NCBI RefSeq assembly: GCF_002994615.1
Contig: NZ_PVNK01000118.1
Span: 1 to 64,000 of the forward strand
Reading direction: 5' to 3'
Length of the DNA: 64,000 bases
Source: Enhygromyxa salina
Lineage (GTDB): Bacteria > Myxococcota_A > Polyangia > Nannocystales > Nannocystaceae
Under the pieces are notes generated by a model. The model saw nothing but the letters and a program-made list of their open reading frames with translations. It did not search any database and was not told the origin of the DNA. Numbering within the stretch: the stretch's first letter is position 1; each line of letters opens with the position of its first letter. A program made the position numbers and the translations under genes. Shown piece by piece: positions 42,788 through 52,763 of the stretch.

Positions 42788-44893
42788 ATGCTCCTCGACG
42801 TGATCGAGACCCACCAAAGAACTGGATTCCCTGACGTCCCGATCGACCCCACCCGGGGCGAAGATGTCGACAACCGCGACCTCCTCGGTCTCGAGGACCA
42901 CGCCGCGGCGCTCGCGGGGTTCATCAAGATGTGCAGCACGCCGATGACGATCGGCATCCAGGGCGACTGGGGCTCCGGCAAGACCTCGCTGATGAACCTC
43001 GTGCGCGCCAAGCTCGACGACGGCAGCACGCTCAACATCTGGTTCAACACCTGGCAGTACGCGCAGTTCGGCAACGAGGATCAGCTCGCCAGCTCGATGC
43101 TCGTGAACTTGATGCAGAAGGTCAAGATCAAGGGCAAGCCGTCGAAGTCGGTCTGGCACAACGCCAGCCGCTTCATCCGTGCCGTGGTCCAGGCGACCAA
43201 GGTTAGCGGCGGAGGTGCAGCTCTCGAGGGCAAGTCCATGCTCGACGTGCTCGAGGGCCGCAGCGACCTCGACGAGGCCGGCCTGTTCGAGCAGATGAAG
43301 ATCGACTTCGCCACCGTCATTCGTGACTGCCTCGATCAGGAGCGCGAGGGGGTCGCGCACGAACGTGTGGTGATCTACATCGATGACCTCGATCGTCTGG
43401 CCCCAAGCAAGGCCGTTGAGCTCCTCGAGGCCGTCAAGAACCTGATCGACGTCGAGGGCTGCGTGTTCATGCTGGCGATCGACTACGACGTCGTCATCCG
43501 TGGCCTGCGCCAGCGCAAAGACTACGCGACCGAGGACTTCCGCGAGAGCGAGGGCAAGAGCTTCTTCGACAAGATCATCCAGGTTCCCTACCGGATGCCC
43601 GTCGAACGCTATACGACGCAAGACTTCCTTCGCAGCCACTTCGAGCGGGTCTACGGGGCCCTGACCGATGACGCGGAGGGCTTCTTCGAAGATGCCGCAG
43701 CCGAGTTGACCGAGCTGTCGGTCGGCAACAATCCGCGCGGGCTCAAGCGCGCGCTCAACATCCACTCGCTGTTCTCCCACCTCATCCAGATCGGCCGCGA
43801 GGATGATGAGGTCGGCGACAGCGAGCGCCTCGTGACCTTCGTGCTCGCCTGCGTTCAGGTCGCGCTTCCGCAGATGTACTCGCTGCTGGCAAAGCACGAG
43901 CCGCCGTTTCGCACGCTAATTTCGCTCACGATGCCCGAAGTCTACAATCTACTCGAGCGCAGCGACGACTCGGGAGACTTCCGCACGATTGCCTACCAGC
44001 TCGACGCGCGCGTCGACGAAGTGCGTGGCTATGAGCCGACCCCGGCTCCCGAGGAGGAGGACGACGACGACGACGGACCCGCCGACTCGCTCCGCAGCCT
44101 GATCTCGGACCTCCGCCGCATCGTGAAGGCCAGCGACACCGCGATGATCAAGCGGATCCGGGGCCTCGCCCAGATCGCGCTACAGGCGCTCGATCTCGAC
44201 AGCGACAACATCTACTCGGACTACGAACTCGAGATCCTCGACAACGCGCTGAGCGTGACGTCCTCGACCACCCTGGAGAGCGGCGAGGCCGAACAAGTGG
44301 AGACAGCAACTCCACCCACCCGCCGTGGAGTTGGCTTCAAGGAGCTCTCCGAGACAGTCCCCGCTTTCAGCGGTCGTCCGATGCTCGTGTTTCGGGATCC
44401 GGTCACCGGCGAGTCCGATGAGAACTTCAAGCGATGGCCCGACTACGAGGCCGACATCAAGCGGCTGCGCCTGATCGTGGATGGCGAATCGGTTCGAATC
44501 AAAGCCGAGACCCAGCGCGTCCTCGAGCTGCGAGAGCAGCGAGCCCTTCGCGCGCAAACCGAGGCCGAGCGGAATGGCCGCTTCAACGCCAAGCTCTACT
44601 GGCTGGTCGACGGAGACGCCGACGCACGTAGCGTTGATGCGCTGTTTCACGACTGGAAGGCGATTCAAAGCGCCGTCGTGGACACACGCAGCCCCAAGGG
44701 TCGAGGGGCCTACGACGCTCGCGTGCTCGCATGCCTGCGGTTGCACGGAGGGGAGTATATTCCTGCCCGCGTGATCGAGGAGCAGGTCGGCGGCTCACGG
44801 ACTCAGCTCCGCGCATCATTGAACAGGCTGATCGAGCGCGGCGAGGCCACCTACAAGGGCCGCGCCCGCGGAACCCGCTACGCCAGCATCTAG
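42788..44893 (+). CDS. KAP-family P-loop NTPase with winged-helix C-terminus
   Basis: Encodes 701 residues. Walker A GDWGSGKTS at 59-67 and Walker B VVIYIDDLDRL at 194-204 are those of the KAP group (STAND-related ATPases). The stretch between them (110-165) is polar, without the membrane helices many KAP proteins carry there, so this one is soluble. Residues 345-440 have an acidic linker (PEEEDDDDDG). The final 65 residues read as a winged helix (DARVLACLRLHGG, GSRTQLRASLNRLIERGEA, RGTRYASI), suggesting DNA or nucleic-acid binding. KAP NTPases occur in phage-defence and signalling systems; no effector gene is next to it. The stop codon TAG is the first three bases of palindromic element copy b. 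Confidence 0.85.
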   Translation: MLLDVIETHQRTGFPDVPIDPTRGEDVDNRDLLGLEDHAAALAGFIKMCSTPMTIGIQGDWGSGKTSLMNLVRAKLDDGSTLNIWFNTWQYAQFGNEDQLASSMLVNLMQKVKIKGKPSKSVWHNASRFIRAVVQATKVSGGGAALEGKSMLDVLEGRSDLDEAGLFEQMKIDFATVIRDCLDQEREGVAHERVVIYIDDLDRLAPSKAVELLEAVKNLIDVEGCVFMLAIDYDVVIRGLRQRKDYATEDFRESEGKSFFDKIIQVPYRMPVERYTTQDFLRSHFERVYGALTDDAEGFFEDAAAELTELSVGNNPRGLKRALNIHSLFSHLIQIGREDDEVGDSERLVTFVLACVQVALPQMYSLLAKHEPPFRTLISLTMPEVYNLLERSDDSGDFRTIAYQLDARVDEVRGYEPTPAPEEEDDDDDGPADSLRSLISDLRRIVKASDTAMIKRIRGLAQIALQALDLDSDNIYSDYELEILDNALSVTSSTTLESGEAEQVETATPPTRRGVGFKELSETVPAFSGRPMLVFRDPVTGESDENFKRWPDYEADIKRLRLIVDGESVRIKAETQRVLELREQRALRAQTEAERNGRFNAKLYWLVDGDADARSVDALFHDWKAIQSAVVDTRSPKGRGAYDARVLACLRLHGGEYIPARVIEEQVGGSRTQLRASLNRLIERGEATYKGRARGTRYASI

Positions 44894-45054
44894 CAGTCCG
44901 GGGTGCACTGCATCGTGTCGCCTCGCGCCGGAATGTTCGCCGAGGGCGCGAAGCCAAAACGCCGCTGTACCGGGCGTACTGCAAGTTTTGGCGACAAAGC
45001 CCTCGGCGAAAAGGCCAAGCGAGGCGGCGCGATGCAGTGCACCACGGGCTGCTA
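44891..45054 (+). repeat. 164-bp palindromic element, copy b
   Basis: Starts TAGCAGTCCGGGGTGCACTGC and ends with the matching GCAGTGCACCACGGGCTGCTA. Inside the terminal arms, C pairs with G at the position where copy c has A paired with T (gcaCtgc/gcaGtgc against gcaAtgc/gcaTtgc), a compensatory pair of changes. The element provides the TAG stop of the KAP gene and lies between that gene and a convergent activator gene. The inner inverted repeats gccgagggc/gccctcggc are kept. Confidence 0.88.
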
Positions 45055-45102
45055 GCCCTAAATCAAGCGCTGAATTTAAAAAGCTGAATGATTTAGGGCT
45101 AG
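45052..45102. repeat. 14-bp inverted repeat beside palindromic element
   Basis: CTAGCCCTAAATCA (45052-45065) is the perfect inverse of TGATTTAGGGCTAG (45089-45102), with 23 bp between. A third related copy, agcgcttgattcagggctag, stands at 45212-45231, and ggcgcttgattcagcgctag at 60664-60683 next to palindromic element copy c. The motif CTTGATTCAGGGCTAG therefore accompanies two of three copies of the larger element and lies at the end of the convergent gene each time. Confidence 0.75.
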
Positions 45103-45159
45103 TACGAGCCGCAAGGCGAGCGTTTGGGGTGAGCGAAGGGGGCTTTGCCGCCGCAGCGA

Positions 45160-45180
45160 GGGGCCTTTTTGAAAGGCCCC
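45160..45180. terminator. Stem-loop between convergent genes
   Basis: GGGGCCTTT and AAAGGCCCC form a perfect 9-bp stem with a three-base loop. It carries a T-run inside the stem on one strand and lies between the KAP gene and the convergent activator gene, so it could end transcription from both sides. There is no T-run after the stem, so it is not a canonical intrinsic terminator. Confidence 0.4.
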
Positions 45181-45240
45181 TTGAAGACTAGAAGGCCTGA
45201 GTCGAGCGCGCAGCGCTTGATTCAGGGCTAGCAGCCCTCA

Positions 45241-46362
45241 TCACTCCGCCAGCCAGCTGCGCAGCCCACAGACCCGGGCCTGCGCGCGCTTGAACGCCCG
45301 GGCGTGATTGCGCCGGTCGATCGTCGACTGGGCGTCAAACAGCTCGAAGGCCTCGCGCATCCCACCGAGCCGGGCGGCCGCGCGCTCGAGCACGATCCCG
45401 CGGAACACATCGAGGTCCCCGAGCTCAAGCGGGCTACCGCGTGTGAGCAGCTCCTCGATCAACGCGTCCGCGGCCCGCTCGAGCTCGCCGAGGACCGCGC
45501 CGCCGCCATGGCCATGGTGCGACTCGTGGGTCAGCGCGAGGGCGACGTGGCCATCCTCGATCCGCGCGGCCTCGGGCGCCTCGGCCAGACACAGCGCCCA
45601 GGCCCGGCGGACCACGTTGTCGAGCTGGCGCAGATTGCCGGGCCACTCGGCGGCGCACAGCAGCTCGCAAGCCTGACGACTCAACGCCCGCGAGCCCCGC
45701 CCGCCAGCCTCGTCGCAGCGCCGCGCGGCCATGAAGTTCGCCCACCCGGGGATCTCGTCCCGGCGCGCGTCGAGCCCCGGCAGCTCGACGACGAGCACGT
45801 GAACCCGGTAGTAGAGATCTTCGCGAAACTCGCCCTGCGCGACGGCGCGCTCGAGATCGACGTTGGTCCCAACGATGATCCTCGCGGCGCAGCGCCGGTC
45901 CTGGCGGTCGTCACCGAGCACCCGAAAGCTGCGATCCTCGAGCAGACGCAAGAGCCCGGCCTGGCAAGCGAGCGAGAGCTTGTCGATCTCATCGATGAAC
46001 AAGGTCCCGGCCCCGGCGCGCGTGACCCCGCCGTCTTGGTCGCGGACCGCCCCGGTGAACGCCCCGCGTCGCCAGCCAAACAGCTCGGCGATCTGCATGT
46101 CGCGGGGGACCGACAACAGATCGACGGTCACGAAGGGCGCCTCGGCCCGCGTCGAGCGTTCGTGGACCCAGCGCGCGATCGATGACTTGCCGGTCCCGGT
46201 CGGGCCGGCGAGCAACAGCGTCTCGGGCAAGGTCGCGTAGGTCGCGAGGCGCGTCACGATCGGCCGCATGCCCTCGCCCACGACCGGCAGGTCGAGATGA
46301 CCCGAGGTCACCGCTTTGTCCGAAGAGCCCGACCGGGTCGGGGCGCTGCGCGTGCGGTCCAT
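45241..46362 (-). CDS. Sigma-54-dependent activator lacking a receiver domain
   Basis: Encodes 373 residues. AAA+ activator domain from residue 28: Walker A GPTGTGKS 53-60, the sigma-54 contact loop GAFTGA 100-105 intact, Walker B LFIDEIDK 121-128, REDLYYRVHV and AEWPGNLRQLDNVV. Only 27 residues precede the ATPase, so no receiver, PAS or FHA domain is present. The C-terminal 90 residues have a weak Fis-like helix-turn-helix (AARLGGMREAFELFD, then RRNHARAFKRA). It should open sigma-54 promoters but must be controlled by another protein or by its own amount. It faces the KAP gene tail to tail; target genes are not evident. Confidence 0.85.
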   Translation of the reverse strand: MDRTRSAPTRSGSSDKAVTSGHLDLPVVGEGMRPIVTRLATYATLPETLLLAGPTGTGKSSIARWVHERSTRAEAPFVTVDLLSVPRDMQIAELFGWRRGAFTGAVRDQDGGVTRAGAGTLFIDEIDKLSLACQAGLLRLLEDRSFRVLGDDRQDRRCAARIIVGTNVDLERAVAQGEFREDLYYRVHVLVVELPGLDARRDEIPGWANFMAARRCDEAGGRGSRALSRQACELLCAAEWPGNLRQLDNVVRRAWALCLAEAPEAARIEDGHVALALTHESHHGHGGGAVLGELERAADALIEELLTRGSPLELGDLDVFRGIVLERAAARLGGMREAFELFDAQSTIDRRNHARAFKRAQARVCGLRSWLAE

Positions 46363-46586
46363 TTGCTCGGCTCGCGGCGGGCGAGCGACAAGAAGGTAGT
46401 CCTGTCACCAGGACGCGGAACCCAGTCGACGCGGCAGACATTGCGATTCGGGCGGCCCGCCCGCCGCGCGTCCGCGGTGGACGTCGGCTTGCGTCCGCCG
46501 CGGACGCAGCGGCGCGAGAGACTGGTCTTTTGTACCAAAGATCAGGGCGACTCCGACCAGGCACGCGCGTTGCTTAGGCCCGCGGC

Positions 46587-47309
46587 ATGGACACCCAATC
46601 CACTCGCACTCACAAATTCATGCTCACCTCACTCAGCTGTCTCGCCGTCTTGGTCATGTCCACCGGGGGCTGCGATACGGAGGAGCTCGAGGCCACACCA
46701 CCCGAGCTCGAAGAGGCCGCCGCGCCCACCGCCGACGACGCCCCGCTCGTCAGCGAGACCCCCGATCAGATCCAGGGCCTGGCCCCGGTCGGGTTCGACG
46801 AGGAGCGCCAGCTCTACGACTACGACCGCGACGCCGACGGATACTCGGACTACGCCGAGTCGCTCGACGGCACGGACATGAACGACCCGCGGAGCAACGC
46901 CGCGCTCGACGACGCGCCCGAGCCCGACGGGCTCCAGGCCGACTTCCCCGACGGAGACTGCCGCTCGGGCTTCGAGCACGCCGGACCGCGCCTGTGCATC
47001 AGCGAGGAGCTCGCGCCCCAGCGGCGGTACTTTCGCGCGGCCAATTTCTGCCGCAGGCGGCACAGCACAGTCTGCAGCTACGAGGATCTGACCTACCTCT
47101 ACCTCAACACCGACGACGACGAGTACTACAACCCCAAGAACAAGTGGATCGGCAACATGGTCGACGACAACCAGGCGCTGTGCGGCAACCGGAGCATCGA
47201 CTACGACAACGATCCCGACTGGCGTGACTTCGAGGGCGTGTGCGACAAGTTCGACCGCCGCCGCTTCTGGTGCTGCCACGACGACGACCAGGGCGGCGGC
47301 GGCTGGTGA
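46587..47309 (+). CDS. Acidic Cys-containing lipoprotein
   Basis: Encodes 240 residues. The leader (LTSLSCLAVLVMSTGGC) ends in a lipobox-like STGGC. The mature N-terminus is Glu/Pro-rich and acidic, with a calcium-loop-like DYDRDADGYSDYAE at about 75-88. The second half has eight Cys (GDCRSG, RLCISEE, NFCRRRHSTVCSYED, ALCGNR, GVCDKF, FWCCHDDD), resembling a small C-type-lectin-like or FGE-like fold; NRSIDYDNDPDWRDFEGVC could match the C-terminal part of such a fold. I cannot name the family. The stop TGA is directly followed by the stop of the convergent channel gene, together forming TGATCA. Confidence 0.8.
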   Translation: MDTQSTRTHKFMLTSLSCLAVLVMSTGGCDTEELEATPPELEEAAAPTADDAPLVSETPDQIQGLAPVGFDEERQLYDYDRDADGYSDYAESLDGTDMNDPRSNAALDDAPEPDGLQADFPDGDCRSGFEHAGPRLCISEELAPQRRYFRAANFCRRRHSTVCSYEDLTYLYLNTDDDEYYNPKNKWIGNMVDDNQALCGNRSIDYDNDPDWRDFEGVCDKFDRRRFWCCHDDDQGGGGW

Positions 47310-48371
47310 TCAGTGCCCGGACTTGGCGACCAGCTCGGCCCAGTTGGCCCGACCGGCCGCCGCATAAATGATGCGATCACCAACCTGAGACTCGATGCCC
47401 TTGAAGGTCGTGTGGCTCACCGCTCCGCGATTCACGGCCATCACGTTGATGGCTTGGTCGTGGAGCGCTTTTGCCATCTCACGGTAGGGCACGCCCGCGC
47501 CCTCGACGTCGACGCTGAACAAGGTCGTCCCCCGCCGGTTGCTGGTCAGGACCCCGACGAGCTGGGCGACGCCGGGATCGTGGACCTCCTGGACGAGCAG
47601 GTTGCCCGCGATGCTCATGCCGAGGATGACCGAGTCGCAGTTGCACGAGTCGAACAAAGGCAGGTGGCGTTCGTCCACGCACTCGGCCACGATGTGGATC
47701 TCGGGCTTGATGCGATCGATGACGCTGACGGCGGCGGCGACGATCGCGTCACTGTTGCGATCGCTGTAGTCGGGGCTCAGGACCATCGCCATCCGGCAGC
47801 CGTCGATCGCCGCGCGCGCGTAAGTGTCGACGTCGTGAGACGAGCCGCGGATGAAGACCACGTCCTTGGCCGCGAAGGGCAGCTCCTCGATCGCGGTGCT
47901 GACGATCACGATCTCGCTGTCGCCGTACTCGGGGTCACCGCGGATCTCGTCGATGACCTGCTTGACGCGCTGCTCGCTGGGGAAGTGAACGAGGAGGATG
48001 TGATCCCGAACCATGGCGCGACCGAGCCCTTTTTGTGCGTTGGACATGGCCGTGCTCGCCCAATCCATGACCATGCCGAAGAACAGGCTGAAGGTGGTCA
48101 GCCCGAAGATGATGATGAAGACAATCGTCCCAATTCGCCCGCCGACCGTCGTCGCCGAGTAGTCGCCGTAGCCGATCGTCGTGACCGAGACGACGCTGTG
48201 CCAGCACGCGTCGCCCCAGCTCAGGGTCGGAACGACGGTCCGCTCGAACAGGTAGAAGGTCAGGGCGTTGCCGACGATCGCCACCGTCAGCAGCAAGGCG
48301 ACGAGGCCCAGCCCGGTCGAGCGTCGGGCGCGAACATGGCGCGCCAGTCGTACGAGTCGCAGCAGCAGCAC
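47310..48371 (-). CDS. Two-helix K+ channel with RCK (TrkA-N/TrkA-C) domain
   Basis: Encodes 353 residues from a GTG at 48371 with gcgagg seven bases upstream. Transmembrane 1 at 20-41, pore helix and selectivity filter VTTIGYGDY (65-71), transmembrane 2 at 80-103. From 122 a RCK domain (DHILLVHFPSEQRVKQVI, EIVIVSTAIEELPF, VFIRGSSHDVDT); the Gly-rich NAD loop is replaced (VHFPSE), so the ligand is uncertain. A second lobe follows from about 265 (NRRGTTLFSVDVEGAGV). Family: MthK-like, ligand-gated, in the inner membrane as a tetramer. The frame is open for 118 more codons, but that stretch overlaps the divergent lipoprotein gene and lacks channel features. Confidence 0.88.
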   Translation of the reverse strand: MLLLRLVRLARHVRARRSTGLGLVALLLTVAIVGNALTFYLFERTVVPTLSWGDACWHSVVSVTTIGYGDYSATTVGGRIGTIVFIIIFGLTTFSLFFGMVMDWASTAMSNAQKGLGRAMVRDHILLVHFPSEQRVKQVIDEIRGDPEYGDSEIVIVSTAIEELPFAAKDVVFIRGSSHDVDTYARAAIDGCRMAMVLSPDYSDRNSDAIVAAAVSVIDRIKPEIHIVAECVDERHLPLFDSCNCDSVILGMSIAGNLLVQEVHDPGVAQLVGVLTSNRRGTTLFSVDVEGAGVPYREMAKALHDQAINVMAVNRGAVSHTTFKGIESQVGDRIIYAAAGRANWAELVAKSGH

Positions 48372-48444
48372 GGTCGTCCTCGCCGCGGACCCTAGCACGG
48401 GCCGCCGTCGACAGCGCACGACGGCGGCGCTAAGGTCCGCTGCG

Positions 48445-49779
<1,335 letters not shown>

Positions 49780-50162
49780 TCGCGATCTGACCCGGCCTCG
49801 GGCCGTCGTGGACGCCCAACGCTGGCCGGGCCCCGGCCAATTCTCCAGCTCGCGAGTTCGGTACGGTCCGCCGTCACCGTCCGTCACCGCGGTCGGTCAA
49901 GACCGCCCCCCTTCGTCCGAATATTGCCATTAGATCGGTCCTGGGCCCGGTTCGGAGCCTCGGTCAGAAACGGTGACAGCCGCACGCCGCGGTGATCCCC
50001 ACGTGACCCCAGCGTCGCTGACGGTCACGAGGATGGGGTTCATGCTGGTCGTGCGTCGGGGCGGCGAGCCTTCACCCGAACCCCCGACCCGCAGCTCAAC
50101 AATCACCACAGTCGTCGAAGCTCGCCGGACAAATACCCACATTACAAAAGGGATACATCACC
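49780..50162. other. Intergenic region before the PARP gene
   Basis: 383 bp between two rightward genes. ggccgggccccggcc (49823-49837) is a strong GC palindrome shortly after the lipoprotein stop and may slow or end transcription, though no T-run follows. The last 40 bases (aatacccacattacaaaag) are AT-rich, with aaaggga ten bases before the PARP ATG as ribosome-binding site. I see no gene here. Confidence 0.45.
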
Positions 50163-51917
50163 ATGGCCATCAAGTTCGGACGCAAGCAGATCCCCTCGGG
50201 CTTCGCCCCCAACGAGTTCACCTACCAGGGCCGCCCGGCCAAGGACCAGGGCGACTTCGCCGATGACGTCGGCATCGCTGACATGGCCTCGGTGAATCAG
50301 TTCGACGACCGCAACAGCTCCAAGTACTACCACGCGGGCGTGCTCGAGGCCCGCGGGACCTGGTTCGTCTACACCGAGTGGGGCCGGATCAGCGGCGGCC
50401 GGAGCTGGTCGGGGGCCTCGCCCAAGTCGGGCATGAACTTCATGTTCACCAAGTGCGCGAGCGAGGCCGAGGCCCGGGCGGCCTTCGCCAAGCAGTGCCG
50501 GTCCAAGAACCTCGGGCGCCTGACCAAGAAGCAGGTCGGCAGCAAGACGATCTGGGTGGCCAAGACCGACAAGGCCGGCAAGGCCAAGGACGCGTACATT
50601 GTCCAGTCCCTCGCAACCCGCGAGCGCGGCCTGCCCGACGCCTACTCGATCAAGGACGACACGGGCGTGGTCAAGGCGGCCAAGCCCGCGAGCAAGACGA
50701 AGGCCGCCAAGTCCAAGTCCAAGTCCAAGTCCAAGTCCAAGCCCAAGCCGAGCAAGAACTTCCAGCCCCAGGTCGTGGCCCTGGCCAAGGACCTCGTCGG
50801 CGGGACCCGCGAGTACGCCCGCGCCGCGTCCCAGGCGACCGGCGTGATCCCGACCATGAGCTCGATCACCGAGGTCCGCGACGAGTTCTTGCCCCTCGCG
50901 ATGGAGCGCATCGCCGGGATCTCCAAGGCCAACCCCAAGCGCAAGCGCGAGAGCCAGAGCGCGTGGGAGCGGCGGCTGCTCGACCTCCAGATCAGCGACG
51001 ACAAGCTCGTGAGCATCTCGAAGCTCGTCGCCGCGCTCGTGCCCCGGGTCATCCCCCGCGGCGGCTCGGCTCGCCAGCGCGCCGCGGCCACGATCCTCTC
51101 ATCGGACAACGTCCTGTCCATCCAAAACGACCTCGACGCCTTCGCCTCGTCGCTCCAAAACGAGGACTTCAGCGTCGAAGACAAGAAGACCGAGGACGAG
51201 ATCGACCCCGACAAGGTCCTCAACGCCCAGCTGACCTGGATCGACCCCAAGTCGACCAAGGGCAAGTGGCTGGCCGCCGTCTACAAGGCCATGAGCAACA
51301 ACCGCCACTCCTACATGAAGGGCAAGCTCGTGATCAAGAACATCTTCGAGGTCCGGCGCCCCGATCGCGATGAGAAATTCGTCAAGGCCGTCGCCTGCGT
51401 GGCCAAGAAGCTCGGCAACAAGAAGGTCAAGGAGCGCGCGCGGCTCCAGCCCGTGCGCCGCAGCGACCTCGCCGACATCCAGGCATACGCCGACAAGGCC
51501 AACGTGTTCCTCGGCATTCACGGGACCCGGGCCGTCAACATTCACCCGATCCTCGGCGGCAACCTCCGGCTCCCGCGCTCGCTGCCCGGGGCCCAGATCA
51601 CCGGGGCGGCCTTCGGTCACGGGATCTACTTTGCGACCGATTGGCGCAAGTCCTACGGCTACACCGGGCACGGCAACAGCTATTGGGCCTCGGGCGGCAA
51701 CATCCGCGGTCGCGGCTTCTTCATGTTCCTGTCCGACGTGGTCATGGGTGATCCCTACATGGCGCGCTCGTGCGGATCGTGGGCGAGCCCGCCCAAGGGC
51801 AAGGACAGCGTCGCGGCCTACGACAAGTACGTGTCGAGCCTCGCCAATGACGAGCACATCATCTTCGACCCCAACTATCAGCGCATTCGCTACGTCGTCG
51901 AGGCCAGCTTGAGCTGA
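50163..51917 (+). CDS. WGR-domain poly(ADP-ribose) polymerase
   Basis: Encodes 584 residues. Residues 30-130 hold a WGR domain (TWFVYTEWGRISGGRSWSG, Trp 73-Arg 75), the nicked-DNA-sensing module of PARPs. Residues 171-198 are a Lys-Ser linker of repeated KS. Residues 200-390 are helical, in the place of the PARP regulatory domain. The catalytic domain shows LGIHGTR (His 453), GHGIYFATDWRKSYGY (Tyr 489) and NDEHIIFDPNYQRIRYVVE (Glu 564), the full H-Y-E triad for poly-ADP-ribosylation with NAD+. No signal peptide. PARPs are patchily distributed in bacteria. The following gene, 55 bp on, is likely cotranscribed. Role, from the family: response to DNA breaks or infection; not shown here. Confidence 0.9.
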   Translation: MAIKFGRKQIPSGFAPNEFTYQGRPAKDQGDFADDVGIADMASVNQFDDRNSSKYYHAGVLEARGTWFVYTEWGRISGGRSWSGASPKSGMNFMFTKCASEAEARAAFAKQCRSKNLGRLTKKQVGSKTIWVAKTDKAGKAKDAYIVQSLATRERGLPDAYSIKDDTGVVKAAKPASKTKAAKSKSKSKSKSKPKPSKNFQPQVVALAKDLVGGTREYARAASQATGVIPTMSSITEVRDEFLPLAMERIAGISKANPKRKRESQSAWERRLLDLQISDDKLVSISKLVAALVPRVIPRGGSARQRAAATILSSDNVLSIQNDLDAFASSLQNEDFSVEDKKTEDEIDPDKVLNAQLTWIDPKSTKGKWLAAVYKAMSNNRHSYMKGKLVIKNIFEVRRPDRDEKFVKAVACVAKKLGNKKVKERARLQPVRRSDLADIQAYADKANVFLGIHGTRAVNIHPILGGNLRLPRSLPGAQITGAAFGHGIYFATDWRKSYGYTGHGNSYWASGGNIRGRGFFMFLSDVVMGDPYMARSCGSWASPPKGKDSVAAYDKYVSSLANDEHIIFDPNYQRIRYVVEASLS

Positions 51918-51972
51918 GCGAGCGCCTGCCCCTCCCCCGTCCGAGACCCACCACCACGAAACGAGCTTCGCC

Positions 51973-52743
51973 ATGACCACCGCCACCGCCACCGACATCA
52001 ACACCGACGATCAGCCCAGCATCGCAACCGAGCGCACCTGGCAGGACGCCGTGTGCACCCTCATCGACCACGCGTCTGTCCACGGCAGCTGCTTCTCCTC
52101 GGGCGAGCTCGCGCGGGCGCTGCGAGTCGAGCGAGCGGACTTTCGCTTCGCCGTCACCGAGCTCGGCGAATTCGTCAAAGACCTGTTTCATCAAGGCGCG
52201 ATCGAATACCGCGATCGCCACGGCCAGGTGACCGCCGCGGTTCAGGTCCCGCGCCGAACCGACGGCCGCAGCCGGACCCCGGCCGGGACCGAGGTCTTCG
52301 TCTACGCGCCGACGCCGGTCCTCGGTCAGGCCCACGACTTCGAGGTCGAGATCCCGCGCCCGGGCTTCACCCCGACCGCGCTCGAGCGCCAGCGCTTCGC
52401 CGCGGCCGCGGCCCAGGCCAACGCCGAGATGGTCGCCTCGGTCCACGGTGACGGGCGCCTGTGCATCCCCCGGCGCGCGTTCGAGCAGCTGTCGCACGCG
52501 ACCGGCGTGTCGATCCGCGGCGGCGACAAGATCTGGGTTGGGGTCGAGCTCGGCGCGGGCGAGACCTTGCGGGTCTACCTCGAGCAGCGCGACGGCTGCG
52601 ACGAGCACGGGCTCCAGCCCGACCGCGGGCGCGTGCGCTTCACGGCCCCAGCTTCGCTGACCAGCTTCACGCCCGGGGCTCGGTTTGCGATCGAGGTTGA
52701 CGGTGATGGTCTGAGCATCGCGCTCGATCCGCTCGACGGGTGA
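51973..52743 (+). CDS. PARP-linked protein, possible AbrB-like regulator
   Basis: Encodes 256 residues. Residues 20-85 are helical and might be a winged helix (FSSGELARALRVERADFRF, VKDLFHQGAIEYRDRHG). A Pro-rich strand region follows (TEVFVYAPTPVLGQAHDF). The C-terminal 110 residues show two copies of a pattern like the swapped-hairpin (AbrB/SpoVT) fold: DGRLCIPRRAFEQLSHATG and GRVRFTAPASLTSFTPGARF followed by AIEVDGDGLSIAL. The domain is proposed from pattern only. It lies 55 bp after the PARP gene and ends at an intrinsic terminator, so both are one transcription unit. It could control PARP expression or take part in the same process. Confidence 0.7.
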   Translation: MTTATATDINTDDQPSIATERTWQDAVCTLIDHASVHGSCFSSGELARALRVERADFRFAVTELGEFVKDLFHQGAIEYRDRHGQVTAAVQVPRRTDGRSRTPAGTEVFVYAPTPVLGQAHDFEVEIPRPGFTPTALERQRFAAAAAQANAEMVASVHGDGRLCIPRRAFEQLSHATGVSIRGGDKIWVGVELGAGETLRVYLEQRDGCDEHGLQPDRGRVRFTAPASLTSFTPGARFAIEVDGDGLSIALDPLDG

Positions 52744-52763
52744 GCATCGATCGATCGCAGCTC

